Shown here: positions 34,706 to 47,516 of the stretch, piece by piece
Layout of the letters: every line of letters begins with the position of its first letter
Position numbering within the stretch: position 1 is the first letter of the stretch
NCBI GenBank assembly: GCA_037903355.1
Contig: JBAJFE010000014.1
Span: forward strand, 7,130,001 to 7,194,000
Direction: 5' to 3'
Origin: Trichuris trichiura
Taxonomy: Eukaryota > Nematoda > Enoplea > Trichinellida > Trichuridae
DNA length: 64,000 bases
The notes under the pieces: model-generated
Told to the model about the DNA's origin: nothing
Database searches by the model: none
Seen by the model: the letters and a program-made list of their open reading frames with translations, nothing else
Position numbers and translations under genes: made by a program

Positions 34706-37700
34706 ATTGAAACGGTTTATGAGGTGTGGCACTTTTTTAGATGGCTGAAAAGAGCAAAATAAAACCAGTACAAACATTTGGAAGTGTTAGGCGATCCTAA
34801 TGTTTGTAAATGAGGGCGGCTCCACTAGCCTTTAGGCACGTGTGTACATGAATATCATAGGACAACATACACATGGAATCAAAGAGACGAAATTTTCATC
34901 AGGCGAATCATGGCATGAATCGGCTCACGCTAAAAGCACATGAAAGCAAAGTGAGAAAAAGAGAAAAGGCGTAAACTTATGCGTTGTGTTTCAAAACTAC
35001 CAGCATATGTACAGCGTATGCACTAATATAATAGTTAGCTTTATTAGGTCAAATGTTGAGGGATTTGCTGTCAGCATGTCTAAAAGGGATGGTTAGGTGC
35101 AGGGTCCACTAAGTATCAGCGAAGGAATGAAGCTACCTGAGCCATTCAAACTAAGAAACAAAGACTATGGAGCATTCGATCTGCTTTTCATGAACGAACT
35201 AGTAGAGCGTAAAGCCTTCGCGCGAAGTGAGTATTTGGAACTCAGCGATCAAACGCATGTTTCAATCCTAAGCAGGGATGCCCAAGTGTGAGCGCAGAGC
35301 GGCGTTTCAGTAACTGAACGTCACGCCGTCTGCCTGAGTTGTGCAAGCAGCACATTTCAGAACGTGTTATGTTCTTCAATGGGCTATTGGGTTCGATTGA
35401 ATGAAATTACTTTTGCATTCCGTGATCGGCTTTTCTACTGCGCGAGACAGTGACGTAGGTGCTCTAGTTCTATTCTCGGTTAAAAAGCCGCGGCGGATTG
35501 CTAGTGCATCAGATTCTCATTAATGCTTCAAATAAGCAGCCAAGCTGAGGAACATTCCTGCATGCTTTTTACGCTCCAGAATGAGCACAAACTTTTTCAG
35601 TTCTTAATTGATCGAGTTGGCCATTGGAATGCTTCTGAACGTCCTTGCAGTTGTCACTTTCTGTTATGAGCCGAAAGTTTCAGAAAGACTAGACTTCCGG
35701 TTACAAAAATAATATAAATGAAAGAATTTTACTCCAACTTTACATTGGAAAAACTCATTAAAAAAATATGGTCAGTCTTTATGAACGCGAGCAAAGTCAC
35801 GAGCACTCGTCCATCCTTATGACTTGGAAAAGACCTGCTAACAGAACGTAGTGCAAAGAAAAGACAAAAGCTGACCACTGCTGCCAGTTCCTACACGTTC
35901 AAGTGGCCGGCGAAACGGAGGACATGAAAAGGATCAATTCAGCTTCCTACATGAGGCTAACCCAGAAGATTTAGGTTCAGAAAATTGCGCGGATTAACTC
36001 AGAAAATGCTATATAAACAGCTCAGAAATTTTTTTCTTACCTTTCTGTCCAAACTTGCAATTGCATTTTCCTGTATATACGGACCATTAGCTCCTTCCCG
36101 GGCAACCTAAATTTGTAGCCACCGTCTTTCTAAGCATGTTCCGTTCAAGAAATGCTGCTGCAGCCGTCTTCAGCTGTGGTCGCGCATTTGCCCTGTATCG
36201 TCGCGTGCTCCGCAGCACATTGATTTGCTGGACGTACAATGGTTAACAAGAACGACCATCACAATGTCCCATTGTAGACAAATGCATCATAATTAGGTTT
36301 CACCTAAGAACTCGCAGGGTGATGAAAAATGAAAACCCGATTTCAGGGGACAATGAGTTCCTCACGGATCAAAATCAAAAATCGACCATCGTCAGAAGCT
36401 GACCGCATCGCGGCCTGTCATTACTAGCCTACATGGTGAGGTGTAATTCCAGAAAAAGGCTACTTTAGCGCACTTCCCAATTTCACTTGATAGCGCCCAC
36501 TTTTCCGTTTAACCAACGGCCTACCTGCTTTTGATGAAGTCGCTGTCAACCGTTGACAACTCGATTTGGATTGAATCTGTATGGCAGGCTGAATAGTTGG
36601 CAGAAGCGAACAGCAGAATCGGAAGATTATCCATAAATGCAGGTGAAGAGTTTCATGCTCTGCTCCACTTCATTTCGTGAACACTTCAGAACGTTTATTA
36701 GAGATTCGCTAACCACTCTTCTTCTTGTGTCTGTAATCCGCTCTGACCGTTCCATAACTGTAGAGCCTTGGTAATGCAACGTTTGGGCAATACAGTAACA
36801 GTTTTGTCTTCCTAAAACTTTCAAGTGATCCTTCTCTTAAAGTTTGATCAGTTGCACGTAGTACAGGCGTCAGCTCTTCCTGATCACCAGCAACGGGTAC
36901 CAGTCGCAGTGTTTTGAGACTGCTTGCTATTACTGTTTTCCAGAAAAATGAAGACTTCTATGATTGTTAAATTGTCATTGTTAACTTGACTGGCTGACAG
37001 TTCCCATTGAATTTTTCGAAAGTAAAGAAACTGAGTGGAGCCATCATGTTCCCTACCATGCATGGAAAAATGTCACCCTTTTCAGAACTTCACCAAGGGC
37101 CGACTTTCTGAGCACGTATCGCCAAGTCAAATTAAGGAATTCGCAGAGAAATCTTGTTTACGTTTTACGCATAGAAGACCTATTCCGAATACTTCGATTT
37201 CATGCTTGAAATTAGTAAAGTGTATTTTATTTATGCGAGATCAGGATAAATGCTTTACAAGTTTTTCTCACATATCAACGCCGTGAACTAAAGCAACCCA
37301 CAGTTGCTTAATGAACTCTTCACTTAAAATTCAACGATTAACATAAATGCTGTAGCAAACGTTATTTTAACTTCAATCGCTATAATAAAGAGAAGCAAAA
37401 TAAACCTGTCTTGCTATTGTTCTAGCCTCTGAAAATGATTGGTACACCCTGGTTACTTGTTCGCCGATTAATCATTATTCATTAGTAACGCTAAGAATGA
37501 ATCTTACAGTTTGCTTACATGCGCGCTACTTTCTCTGAGACAATAAGCCAGTCCTGCAAGTGGATCAATGCCCTTCAAGGCTGTCCGAAGCTGTGATACG
37601 AAACAGTTGCGTGCAACGGTGTCGTTGGATCGTATTGAAGAAGTTAAGATAAAAACTCTCACCTTTTCTAAATGAACAACAGAAGGGTAGTACAGGAAGC

Positions 37701-38087
37701 GACTGAAAAGGTCACAGCGGACTTACGGAAAACGAATTCTCTTCTAAAAAGAAAAGAGCAATTAGATATAACGGCGTCAGCTCCTAATCTTCTCTAAAAG
37801 TTCATCATCATTTCCCCTTCAGTAGCGGTTCGAGAAACGAGAAATTGGACGGATATTTTATTTTGCAGAATGAAAATGCAGCCGACGGCACTTGTAACGG
37901 CTTGATCATTTGAGGTGGTTTCCCCCATGCGTCGCCCTATGCAAATGTCTGTTATAATGCTTGGCAAGAGGTCCCTTGAGCTATAAGAAAGCTAATCATA
38001 GCAAGAGCGATTGAAAAAGAGCGATGAGAGAGAATAGTGTTTGGCAGTAAAACACTAATGCGTAACGAACAGCAGCCAGGCATGGTG
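34706..38087. other. No recognisable gene
   Basis: Short open frames only, no motif and no clear repeat. Confidence 0.4.
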
Positions 38088-38136
38088 GAGTAGTAGTAGT
38101 AGGAGTACTACTACTCATACTACTAATAGTAGTTCC
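38088..38136. repeat. Palindromic (GTA/TAC)n microsatellite
   Basis: GTAGTAGTAG units pass into ACTACTACTC units, so the repeat can fold into a hairpin. Confidence 0.85.
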
Positions 38137-38139
38137 TTT

Positions 38140-41100
38140 GGATTAAGACTGCAGTCAATAGGTCAATGCATTTTGCTTCCACTTTTACGCCTAAATCTGC
38201 ACCTTATGCCAACTAATGCAGCACAGCGAAAAACAACGGAGGAAAAAGGAACTGACGAACAGCTAACCAACAGTTCTATCGTTCGCAGACCCATAATTTC
38301 TGCTGAAGTTTCAATTGCCAAACGCCTTGGGGAGTATCGAGAGAAATTTCCTCTCAGTTTCGGCAGTTTGGGACTATTCAATGCAACTAATCACCTGGAC
38401 TGAGACAAAATGACCTGATGCGACGGTCGAAATCTGTTAGTGACCAAACTTGGACTATCCATGGTAATCGACGTATCAGATAAGATTTATCTTTCTAGTT
38501 CTTTGTACATTGCGTTATTTCTCTGTTTTAGCTAAGATTTCTTCCAGCACTAGTCTCCTACTCAGAAATAAAAGAAGACATTTACGTCGCGTGAAGTCTC
38601 ACAGCCGCCGCCGGTCTCAAAAACAGCTGACCGCGACGGCAACGTTCGCCCACGATTATTGTAAATGCACTTTTTACCAAAGAGGAAGCCATCTGACCAG
38701 TCAGTGTTTGAGCGTTATTTCAGGGAAACCAGGAACTGAGCACTCACTTACCACCGTGTTCAGCACGCAAATGAGCTGCGAAATCTATCACCAGCTGGCT
38801 GGTAACAGTGAAAGGTGTGGAAGCGCGAAGGGGCTAATGTTGATTGTTTGCCCAAGGCGCAAATTTGCTTATCCCATTGCAAAGAAGGAAGGTCAACAAA
38901 GGCGACGCTGCTTGAAAACGACGTGCACTGTTTCAAGAGGTCATTGCGGCTCCTGTCGTTTCCTTGACCAACGGCCTCTGACAGATGACTATCTGGAAAG
39001 TAGAAAACAAAGCCACTGTCACCTTCATTAACTATACGAACGTCATTTCGTTCCTATGATAGCTGATAGAATTGAAAGGTTGTCGATCGTACCTGAATTA
39101 ACAATCCAACTCAGTCGAATTAAATGGCATAAATGAGATATTCGTTCGGTCTATCTCGTCAAGGAAGTCTGTTTGATCCGCTACTCTTTGTGGTGAGGAA
39201 AAACCGACAGTGAATGACAGCAATTTTACGCCTCACAGAAGTGAGTAACTTTTGTCCATTACACGCAAAACAAATGTCTGTCATCTATGATTACTGTGGC
39301 TGATGATGACGGCAAAAATCCGATTCGGCAAGGCAGCCGCGCCGCGCTGCTAATGAGGGTAGTTTTTTCGAGTCACACAGCTTGCAGAACAATACAATCA
39401 ATCGCGTCAGCTCTCGTTTCTCGTTCACGTTTATCATTTTATGTTCCCAGTCGGCCGTATATCAGATATCGCGTGAGCTCAATGGGCTGCTGGCAGCAGA
39501 CACCGGTTTGCCTATTGTTCCTATGCGGTATTGATCCGTTTTATTCGATCGGAATTTTGCAACCCGCCTGCAGATTTTTTCACCACTTCCGCGACCATCG
39601 CATTTGTCGAAGAGAATCACTGCGCAACTCCTTTGACATGACAATGGTCATTTCTTGATGAAGTTTGGCTGAGAAATGAACAAGAGCGGCTCACGGGCTC
39701 TCTTCGAGATGACTGAATGTCTAAGAAAGTCGACTATAAAAGCCCAAACAAGTCAAACTTAATTAAGATTGCTATGACTAGTTTTTGTGCTAAGCGCAAA
39801 GCTGTAGGCTACCTTTAAACTTTAAGGTAGCGCGTTAGTCCGTAGTGATCGTTGAAGCTGATTGCAAGATCATTTGAAACCGCCTCTGTATGTATGCGTT
39901 CCACACTAGTGGTCGCTTGAAATCGCCATCGCCCTGTCATCCCGCTGGAGCTGTAATACGACAGCATGAAATGTCACAAAACCCGTTGCCAGATGCTGAT
40001 TGCTATGGCAAGACGTTGTTGACATTTCAATCGCTATTTGGGGTTAAAGTTCATCTTGGGACAATTCAAGTATGAACGACCCTTTTTGACTGACCGATTG
40101 CTAGCGACAGCAGTTTTAGAGACATCAGGATCAGAACAAGAAAGCCAAGCTTCCGGAAACGGAGAGAATGCTGCACTGCAACTGCACCGCATGAACCGCG
40201 CTTCCAACAGCCATTTGCAGATTAGCTAAGTCCCAGATCATCGCAGAAAAGAATAATGAACTTTCAACGACCGCGACCTTAAGATGACCTCCATTTGATA
40301 TGGCGTACCTCTATCCTTTCTTCCATTATTGTCATTGTTGGCAGCTGTCATTTAAGGGAAAGTTCTACGGGTTATGATTAATTCGACCGTGACTGAAGCC
40401 GCATCGCACAAACACTGGCAGTGAATGTTATCTGTCATATAAGTACGAGAAATACGCTCGAATCAACAAGAATTTGGTCACTGTTGGTATAAGTAGCTTA
40501 GAGCAAAGCTTCCGCAACTGGTTGTTTCAGCAGGAGCATGTTTTTCGAATTTAACTAATTTTTAGCGGTCAACTTAACCTATTCAATGTTTTCTGTAGTC
40601 AGAAAAAACTGTTTTCTTTCTGGAAATGTGGATAGCTTTTATGGTTTGGGTGATTCAATAAACAATCGCTGCAGGCAGCATTTATGCATAAACTCTTGCT
40701 AATAGGATGCCTGGTTAATGAAAATATTAACTCGCCTTCTCAGGAAGAGAAGAGTTTACTCAGGTGTTTCCCTGCTTAGAAACTTTGGCAGAACAGGTTA
40801 TTTTTAGCGTACTTTAACCGACCGATCCAACGTAAAGCATAACTGATTAGCTCGAGGTTTCTCATAATGGATACATGAATTCCCGTACTTTATTCAGTAA
40901 TCTGTATAACTAACTTGGCGTGTTCATTCAGTGATTCAGGTTCTGCGCCTACAGATAGTGCAAATTTTACCATTTGACAACTGCAACTAAAGAGTACATA
41001 TCCCAAAGCATTTTCTAACTATGATTTGATAATCGATTGCAGGCAATCATATGGATGGCAAATAAGTGACAACATATTTCATACAGTGAGAGGAACTGTC

Positions 41101-42755
41101 TACTTGCTAGAGTAAAGAAATCTGGACTAGTCTGAAGCCCTGTGGGATGTAAATGCTGTCCATTCTGTTGGTCTACGGCAATTTTTACATGTAAAATAAA
41201 TGATTAAATTTTATTCCGACAGCGAAAGGTGCATCAGTTTCACTTTGCACGCGGGTAAGAAGAACAGCCAGAGAGCGGTAAGTGATGATTAAAATAACTG
41301 CATTTGGAAGTTTTATGCGTAAGAAAAGAAGTAGTATGCTCCCAAAATTGATGCTTCTGAAACAGCCAGCGTTATTTCGTCTCATTTGTATGCGTAAAAC
41401 ATAAATTGACGGAAAGAGACAATAAAGCCACTACCTCGTGTAGAAAAAACAGCTTTAGCAAAGCCTTTTATTAATAACGCAACTTTCAATGAAAAAACAC
41501 GTTTGCTTTTCTTTGCATTTCAGCGGTTCAGTTTAACAAGAATTAAATGAAAGTTAAAAATGACATGTTAAGATATCCATTAACTGCAACCTGTACGCTT
41601 CCAACAGGGCATGCTGCCTCGCCATCAAAACCGTATGCATATACCGTTTATTCCCAGAAGTCTTGCAAATACTTTTCACTTAATGAGCAAAACGAACACT
41701 GGCAAAACCGAGCTAAGCATAATACTACAATTCAACAGTCCGATTACGTCAAACGGTATAAACACATTGCCAAGTTATTCTAGCCCTATGTCCCTTGAGA
41801 CGTTTATTATACTTCAGCTAAAGCACAGACGCACAACTTCAGTTCTTATTTTCACTTCTTTTATGACAATGGTCAATATTTTCTGTAGCCTAGTGGGTGC
41901 ATGTTCTTCAGTTGTTAGTATTTGCAGTTTAACGTAACAGACAAATAGCATCGAATTAATGAGTACATCTATTGACCCCCAACGATCATAGGGCTTTTAG
42001 CTGAAGAGAGTCTATCGCGAGAACCATTTCCATTCCAAAAGGTAGAAGCACGCCCAATATATCCATTCATAAGGGAAACGTCTGGATCAGTCAACTGCAA
42101 CGAGGATATAAAAGCTAGAGAGGTTTGGAAATGACTGATCAATATAACCAGGTTTTACTGTTTACATATCTGAGCTAAGTCCTGTGTCGCACGTATAGTT
42201 TCAAGGCTGCATGAAAACTTTGCACAGCCCACTACTAAGCTGACGAAGCTGCCATCTTGCCTAAATTCTCTGTATTCTCAGCCAACCATATGTTATTTCT
42301 GTTCGCTGATCGCTGGCCATCTTTTCGCGGATAAAGCACTTGTTCTTCAGCGAGATGATTTATATTACCGTTTTACAGTTAAAGATTGATTCTCTCAATA
42401 GCTATAATTTAGTTCGATGTATTCATTTATGGGTTCAAGCGTTGAAGATGCATGCAACTAGATGTGACTGAGTCACAGCAGGCACCGAAATGAATGAATG
42501 AATGATATCATGTGTGACGTCCTGACAGGGGAAGGGACATTAGCTTGCCGTGAGACAGAACTTACCTATTCAGTAAAAAAGGTCACTTCTCGACAACAGG
42601 GAGCAAATGAATTAGTTTCCACTCCGCTCGCATTTTCTTACCTCGATCTGTAAATAACTGGCTTAACAAGGTTCATGGGGTGATATTTCAAGTGGAGCTA
42701 ATAATGAAGAGTGACCCACTGCTTTTTGGAAAAGCGTTATGCTTATCTTTAATGT
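38140..42755. other. No recognisable gene
   Basis: The longest frame (38510-39031, plus, 173 codons) is basic and cysteine-containing but has no recognisable motif and no supporting splice sites. Other frames are shorter. A small GAAT repeat lies at 42490-42505. Confidence 0.35.
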
Positions 42756-42760
42756 TCCAC

Positions 42761-42989
42761 CTGTGTGTTTATTGCAAAAACGGTACAAAGCGTTTCTTTG
42801 TATTTACCAATGAAAAGATGCCTCGAAGCTTTCAGAGCCCAACACGCTCCGTTTTCATTGATAAAAAAGACAGATATTGTATTTTTTACAGTTGAAAACG
42901 GAGCACGTCGGGTTTCGAAAGCTTCGAGAAATCCTTTTATTAGTACGTGCAAATAAACGCTTTGTAAAGTTTCCGTAGTAAACACACAG
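42761..42989. mobile_element. Foldback element without hammerhead motif
   Basis: Two arms of about 105 bp are imperfect inverted repeats. Shared blocks include TGTGTGTTTA, TACAAAGCGTTT, CTCGAAGCTTTC and GCTCCGTTTTCA in the left arm and their complements in the right. The overlapping open frames on both strands are a consequence of the palindrome. I could not fix a target duplication. Confidence 0.75.
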
Positions 42990-43376
42990 ATAGAATTCCA
43001 AAACACCGTTACAAAGTCTTTCGTTTTCGGTTACCTTTAATGATCTTTAATTCATTCAAGCTTTTGTAAGTGCATATGCCATTAGAAAACTAACGGGATA
43101 TTTCTTCCACTTTGTTTCTCCTGCCACCTTGTCTGTTAATGTTCCTAGTTGATGCTGCAACCGCTAAGCCACTATGATGGGCGTTTTAAAAAGTTTGAGT
43201 AAGTTTCTAACTGCTGGCCATTCATCTTCGGCTGGACACACAAACAGCTGCATATGATGCAAAAGAATAGTTAATACTTTCTTTCTGGCGTCAAACTGCG
43301 CGTGAAGTGGGAAACGATACGCTGGATTAGTCCAATAAGTTAGAAAACGAACTACCATGCTATGAAACAGTGACTT

Positions 43377-43741
43377 CATAATTGGTCTTCTGGTTCACGG
43401 ATTTGGCCTGTTTGATGTATCTGTAAGTAAATTTCAAAATGCCCTACTAATGAATGGATGAGCAAATTGTTATAATTTACAGAACAAATTCTATACCGTA
43501 CGTTTCAGAACTGCTCTTGTTCCGTTGTCAGCAGTGTAAGGAAGTCGCTGACGACGGAACAAGAGCAGTTCTGAAACGTACGGTATAGAATTTGTTCTGT
43601 AATTTCTCTAAGAAATTGCTCATCCATTCGCTGTTAGGGTACTTTGAAGTTTAGTTACAGATACATCAAACAGGCCAAACCAGTGAATCAGAAGATCAAC
43701 TATGAAACAACCTAAGCCTGTTAAAAGACACCCAGTCTTTA
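43377..43741. mobile_element. Group B palindromic element 1, 13-bp target duplication
   Basis: The flanks are exact repeats GAAACAGTGACTT at 43364-43376 and 43742-43754. Arms run from GGTCTTCTGGTTCACGG to its complement, with the centre at about 43545. The plus core is at 43548-43576 (CTGACGA...GAAA). The mirrored minus core has CTGACAA and is damaged. The right end carries an extra tail, AAGCCTGTTAAAAGACACCC, shared with the other group B copies. Confidence 0.93.
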
Positions 43742-43787
43742 GAAACAGTGACTTATCTAAAAGTGCGACTTTTAAAATTTAACTGTG

Positions 43788-44106
43788 GTTTTTCTTCCGG
43801 TTCACGGGTTTAGCCTGTTGGATGTATATGTAAGTAAACTTCAAAATGCCTTACCAACGAATGGATGAGCAAATTGTTAGAGAAATTACAGAACAAATCT
43901 CCCCAACACTGCTGACGACGGAACATGAGCAGTTCCGAAACGTACGGTATTCGATTTGTTCTGTAATTTCTCTAACAATTTGCTCATCCATTCGTTGGTA
44001 GGGCATTTTGCAGTTCACTTACAGATACATCCAACAGGCCAAACCCGTGAACCAGAAGAACAACTATGAAACAACCAAAGCCTGTTAAAAGACACCCAGT
44101 CTTTCG
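43788..44106. mobile_element. Group B palindromic element 2, 11-bp target duplication
   Basis: The flanks share ATTTAACTGTG at 43777-43787 and 44107-44117. Unlike its neighbours the left arm lacks the mirrored hammerhead-like core, so the arms enclose a single core (43912-43949). It has the right-end AAGCCTGTTAAAAGACACCC tail. Confidence 0.92.
43862..43990 (+). ncRNA. Apparently complete type I hammerhead fold
   Basis: Helix I: 43862-43899 pairs with 43953-43990 (38 bp, read as perfect). An asymmetric internal loop follows (43900-43911 and 43950-43952). The core CTGACGA is at 43912-43918, then one extra C. Helix II is GGAAC 43920-43924 with GTTCC 43932-43936 and a 7-nt loop. GAAA is at 43937-43940. 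Helix III is minimal: AC 43940-43941 with GT 43947-43948 around a 5-nt loop. The triplet GTA 43947-43949 predicts cleavage after 43949. Minimal helix III is typical of PLE hammerheads. The extra C before helix II and weak pairing next to the core are departures from the consensus. Confidence 0.6.
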
Positions 44107-44117
44107 ATTTAACTGTG

Positions 44118-45549
44118 AAACTAATTACTTAACAACACTTATTTTCTGTGTATAATGTTGTGCTGGAACACATGTGGAGCAAAACTTCGATTTAGCATTG
44201 CCGTTACAGTGATTAACCGATAATTTTACTCCAGAATGAAAAGACGGCAAGAAAAAAGTCGTTATCAACAAATTCAAATCTCACCTGATGAATGCAAGCA
44301 AACTTTGGAATCATGTTCAACGCTTTACAAGTTGCTCTTGTCTAATCGTTTAGTCGAAAAAACTAATGACCATACAGCGCAGAGTACTTGAACACAACGC
44401 TGTCAACTCCTGTAAACGACACATACTACCGAATCGTTTAAAGCTTCGAATCCAAGCAAAGTGAATTACTACAAGTTTGAAAATCGAACGCCACTGCTGC
44501 TGCGATACCTTGGCCAAGCTGTCGACAATGCTTGATAGTGAGCTACAAGGGGCACCTAAAGACTTTCCGCTGGATGACGAACTAAGGGATCCACAAGTGA
44601 ACAAGTGTGACCGGTTGGAAATTAAGTAACAGGACGTTGGTGCTAGCACAGGCGCTGGCACAGCATTTGTTTGACAATGCTTAGGCGTGCGCAGTGGCCA
44701 GTACTGGTCATCTGCGATCACAAAGAGCCGCTTTATTGCACAACGAAAACAGGCCTGACAAGGCCTGGCACGTTTCTGAGCCGTACCATCGTGTGTGACT
44801 ATTGGTCAATGCTCCGCAATTGTGGGAAACGGATGCAGGTCTCAAACTTGTAAAAGTCATCTACACTTTTACAAGGGCCAATATAGAAGAGTCAATATTT
44901 GACCATGCAGCCGAATCGTTGTATTTCCCTCTCGCTGGGCAATCCTTTTGGCATGGAAGAAATTATAAGCAAGTATTCCATTTCAAAATTAATGACTGTA
45001 CTATGATTTTTTATGATATAACTTTAAAACAAATTAAAAAATGTGCGCAGCATTAAAACCCAGAACAGGGCAAGTATTACGCATCAGCAGAGCCTGTATT
45101 TTGCATGATGGGGGTCTGACCTACGTGGTGTAAACTTAAATTCACCCTCACCGACACTTGCTTAACATAACTGCTCAATAAGCTCGTGTGACACAATGTC
45201 GTCGTTTTGCTTTTCTTTGACCGTGGGAAGGAAGAAAAGCAATTTAGGTTGGCGGATCTGGGTCTGTCTTTATCGAATACCCTCTTCGCTACACATCCTA
45301 TCGGGGAGATTATTCTCGTGACAAAGTATCGCATCGTATACCGTCCCAAATTTTCAGTTAGCATTAGTCATTTCCTCACTCAGTCAGTCAGTCTCCAATA
45401 GCCTTCCATACAGATGCCAATTTTTTTATCACTTGTAAATTCAATGAAACATCGTTTGAACTCTGCGCTGTAGTTGCTCAACCTCATTCTTCACTTACAA
45501 CAGAAAACTTTGTAGGTTCTTAAAATATTACGGACTTTCAAAAATGGAC
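44118..45549. other. No identified gene; one serine-rich open frame
   Basis: A 123-codon minus-strand frame (44350-44721) contains a serine run and SSLSSIVDSLAKVSQQQWRS but no known motif. Nothing else stands out. Confidence 0.3.
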
Positions 45550-45564
45550 AAATTCAGATAATTT

Positions 45565-45951
45565 CGAAAGACGGGGTGTTTTTTAACAGGCTTAGGTTGT
45601 TTCATAGTTGATCTTCTAATTCACTGGTTTGGCCTGTTTGATGTATCTGTAAATAAACTTCAAAGTGCCCTACCAACTAATGGATGAGCAAATTGCTAGA
45701 GAAAATACAGAACGATTTAATATCGTACGTTTCGGAACTGCTCTTGTTCCATCGTCAGCAGTGTAAGGGAGTTACGGTATACAATACTTTACTGCTGACG
45801 ACGGAACAAAAGCAGTTTCGAAACGTACGGTAGTAAATTGTTCTGTATTTTCTGTAACAATTTTGATCATCCATTCGTTGGTAGGGCACTTTGAAGTTTA
45901 TTTACAGATACATCAAACGGGCCAAACCCGTGAACCAAAAGACCAACTAGG
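45565..45951. mobile_element. Group B palindromic element 3, 15-bp near-exact target duplication
   Basis: The flanks AAATTCAGATAATTT (45550-45564) and AAATTCAGACAATTT (45952-45966) differ at one base. Both arms carry cores: minus 45730-45758 and plus 45795-45823 (CTGACGA, GGAAC/GTTTC with a G-T pair, GAAA, then CGTACGGTA). Here the AGGCTTAGGTTGTTTCATAG tail is at the left end, so orientation is reversed relative to copies 1, 2 and 4. Confidence 0.92.
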
Positions 45952-46085
45952 AAATTCAGACAATTTAATAATTGCTAATGCGTAATTTTACCGAAAAAAT
46001 CTGCTCATGTCTTATTAAAATACCGCTAATGTCAGAAACATGACACTTTTTAACGATTCTTTCGAATTTCAATATTTTACTAGGT

Positions 46086-46480
46086 TTCATAGTAGATCGT
46101 CAGATTCACGGGTTTGGCCTGTTGGATGTATCTGTAAGTAAACTTCAAAATGCCCTACCGACGAATGGATGAGCAAATTGTTAGAGAAATTACAGAACAA
46201 TTCAATACCGCACGTTTCGGAACTGCTCGTGTTCGTCGTCAGCAGTGTTGGGGAGCAGTTCCGAAACAGTTCCCCAACACTTCTGACGACGGAACACGAG
46301 TAGTTCCGAAACGTACGGTATTGAATTGTTCTGTAATTTCTCTAACAATTTGCTCATCCATTTGTTGGTAGGGCATTTTGAAGTTTACTTACAGATACAT
46401 CCAACAGGCCAAACCCGTGAATCTGAAGATCTACTATGAAACAACTCAAGCCTGTTAAAAGACATCCTGTCTTTCGAAAC
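46086..46480. mobile_element. Group B palindromic element 4, 12-bp near-exact target duplication
   Basis: The flanks ATTTTACTAGGT (46074-46085) and ATTTTATTAGGT (46481-46492) differ at one base. Cores are at minus 46215-46242 and plus 46283-46311 (CTGACGA...GAAA). The 73-codon frame that spans it is a palindrome artefact. Confidence 0.92.
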
Positions 46481-46492
46481 ATTTTATTAGGT

Positions 46493-47516
46493 CACTCAAT
46501 AAACAACCGCACATTTTCGTTTTTATGGTTCTTTGCGTGGTACTGTCACTTTTCTAACCAAATCTTCCTTCCTGTTCCAGTTGGCAAACTTTTGGGTTTG
46601 TCGCTTTTTTCTTTTGCCTGTGACGTGACAAAAATCATTTCCGCATCGCATCAAAGAAGTGCACCTAACTGTTGTCTGAATGAGTATCGATAATGGTAAC
46701 ACAATGCGATCGGGGCAATCAAAATCACGTGATTTAAGAAGCGCATTGCATGGCACCGCGAGCTGAAAATTTGCTTGATATTCAGGGATTTTCGCAGCGA
46801 TGAGCGCATGACGCAATCAGAACGCGAAACAAATTCAGCTTGTCAAACGGTGACTATTTTTGAATCGTCCTGGAGGCCAAGCAAAGCAGCTTTTAAACGA
46901 TCCTGCGAAATAATTTTGGTTTTGCCATTAATGACAAGTTTGAAAGACTCGTCGTAAAGCTTGATGACTTTATGCGGACCGTCGTTCAGCGGTGTAAAAA
47001 GATTCCTGAAAGCATAATGACGAACGGTAACGTGACAGCATTTTGCTAAGTTGGCAAGGACAGGATTTTATCTATAAAGTTGTTATAGTAGAAAAAGGAT
47101 AAATATCATGCAGTTAATATGTAAGTCCTTCTAACGAGTTGAAAATTTTTGAATTTATGCTATATATGGTATTAGTGTGGTATTAATTAATTTTAAGTAA
47201 GATTTTAATGATTTCTCAGAGCTCCAGGCACACATGTAGTGTTTGTGGTGCGCAGTGTTGCAGGGAGTGATTGCTTATGGCGCCTATAGCATACACATCG
47301 TATACATTGCCCATATAGAAGATTTTTGTAATATCTAGTGTCTCCACGGTACACATGCAGTATACCACACCTATACCATACATGACATAAATATGTCCTG
47401 TAGGGAAATTGATATCATTAATAGTGCACGAAAGGCTGTAGACCTTGCTTATCACAAATGTCCTATTTGTAAACAATGTATACTGTGTTTATGCCACATA
47501 TGAACCAGTGAACTGT
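46493..47516. other. No recognisable gene
   Basis: AT-rich, short frames only. The part at 47219-47510 is rich in CATA/TATAC-like words but shows no clean tandem period. Confidence 0.4.

Noticed and set aside
38510..39031. 173-codon plus-strand frame, basic with cysteines
   Set aside because: It is the longest unexplained frame, but no zinc-finger spacing, no signal peptide and no splice context support it; not called as a gene.
42749..43006. Overlapping open frames on both strands
   Set aside because: Both are produced by the foldback arms at 42761-42989.
46150..46371. 73-codon plus-strand frame starting with a plausible ATG
   Set aside because: It spans the centre of a group B palindrome; its N- and C-terminal codons mirror each other.
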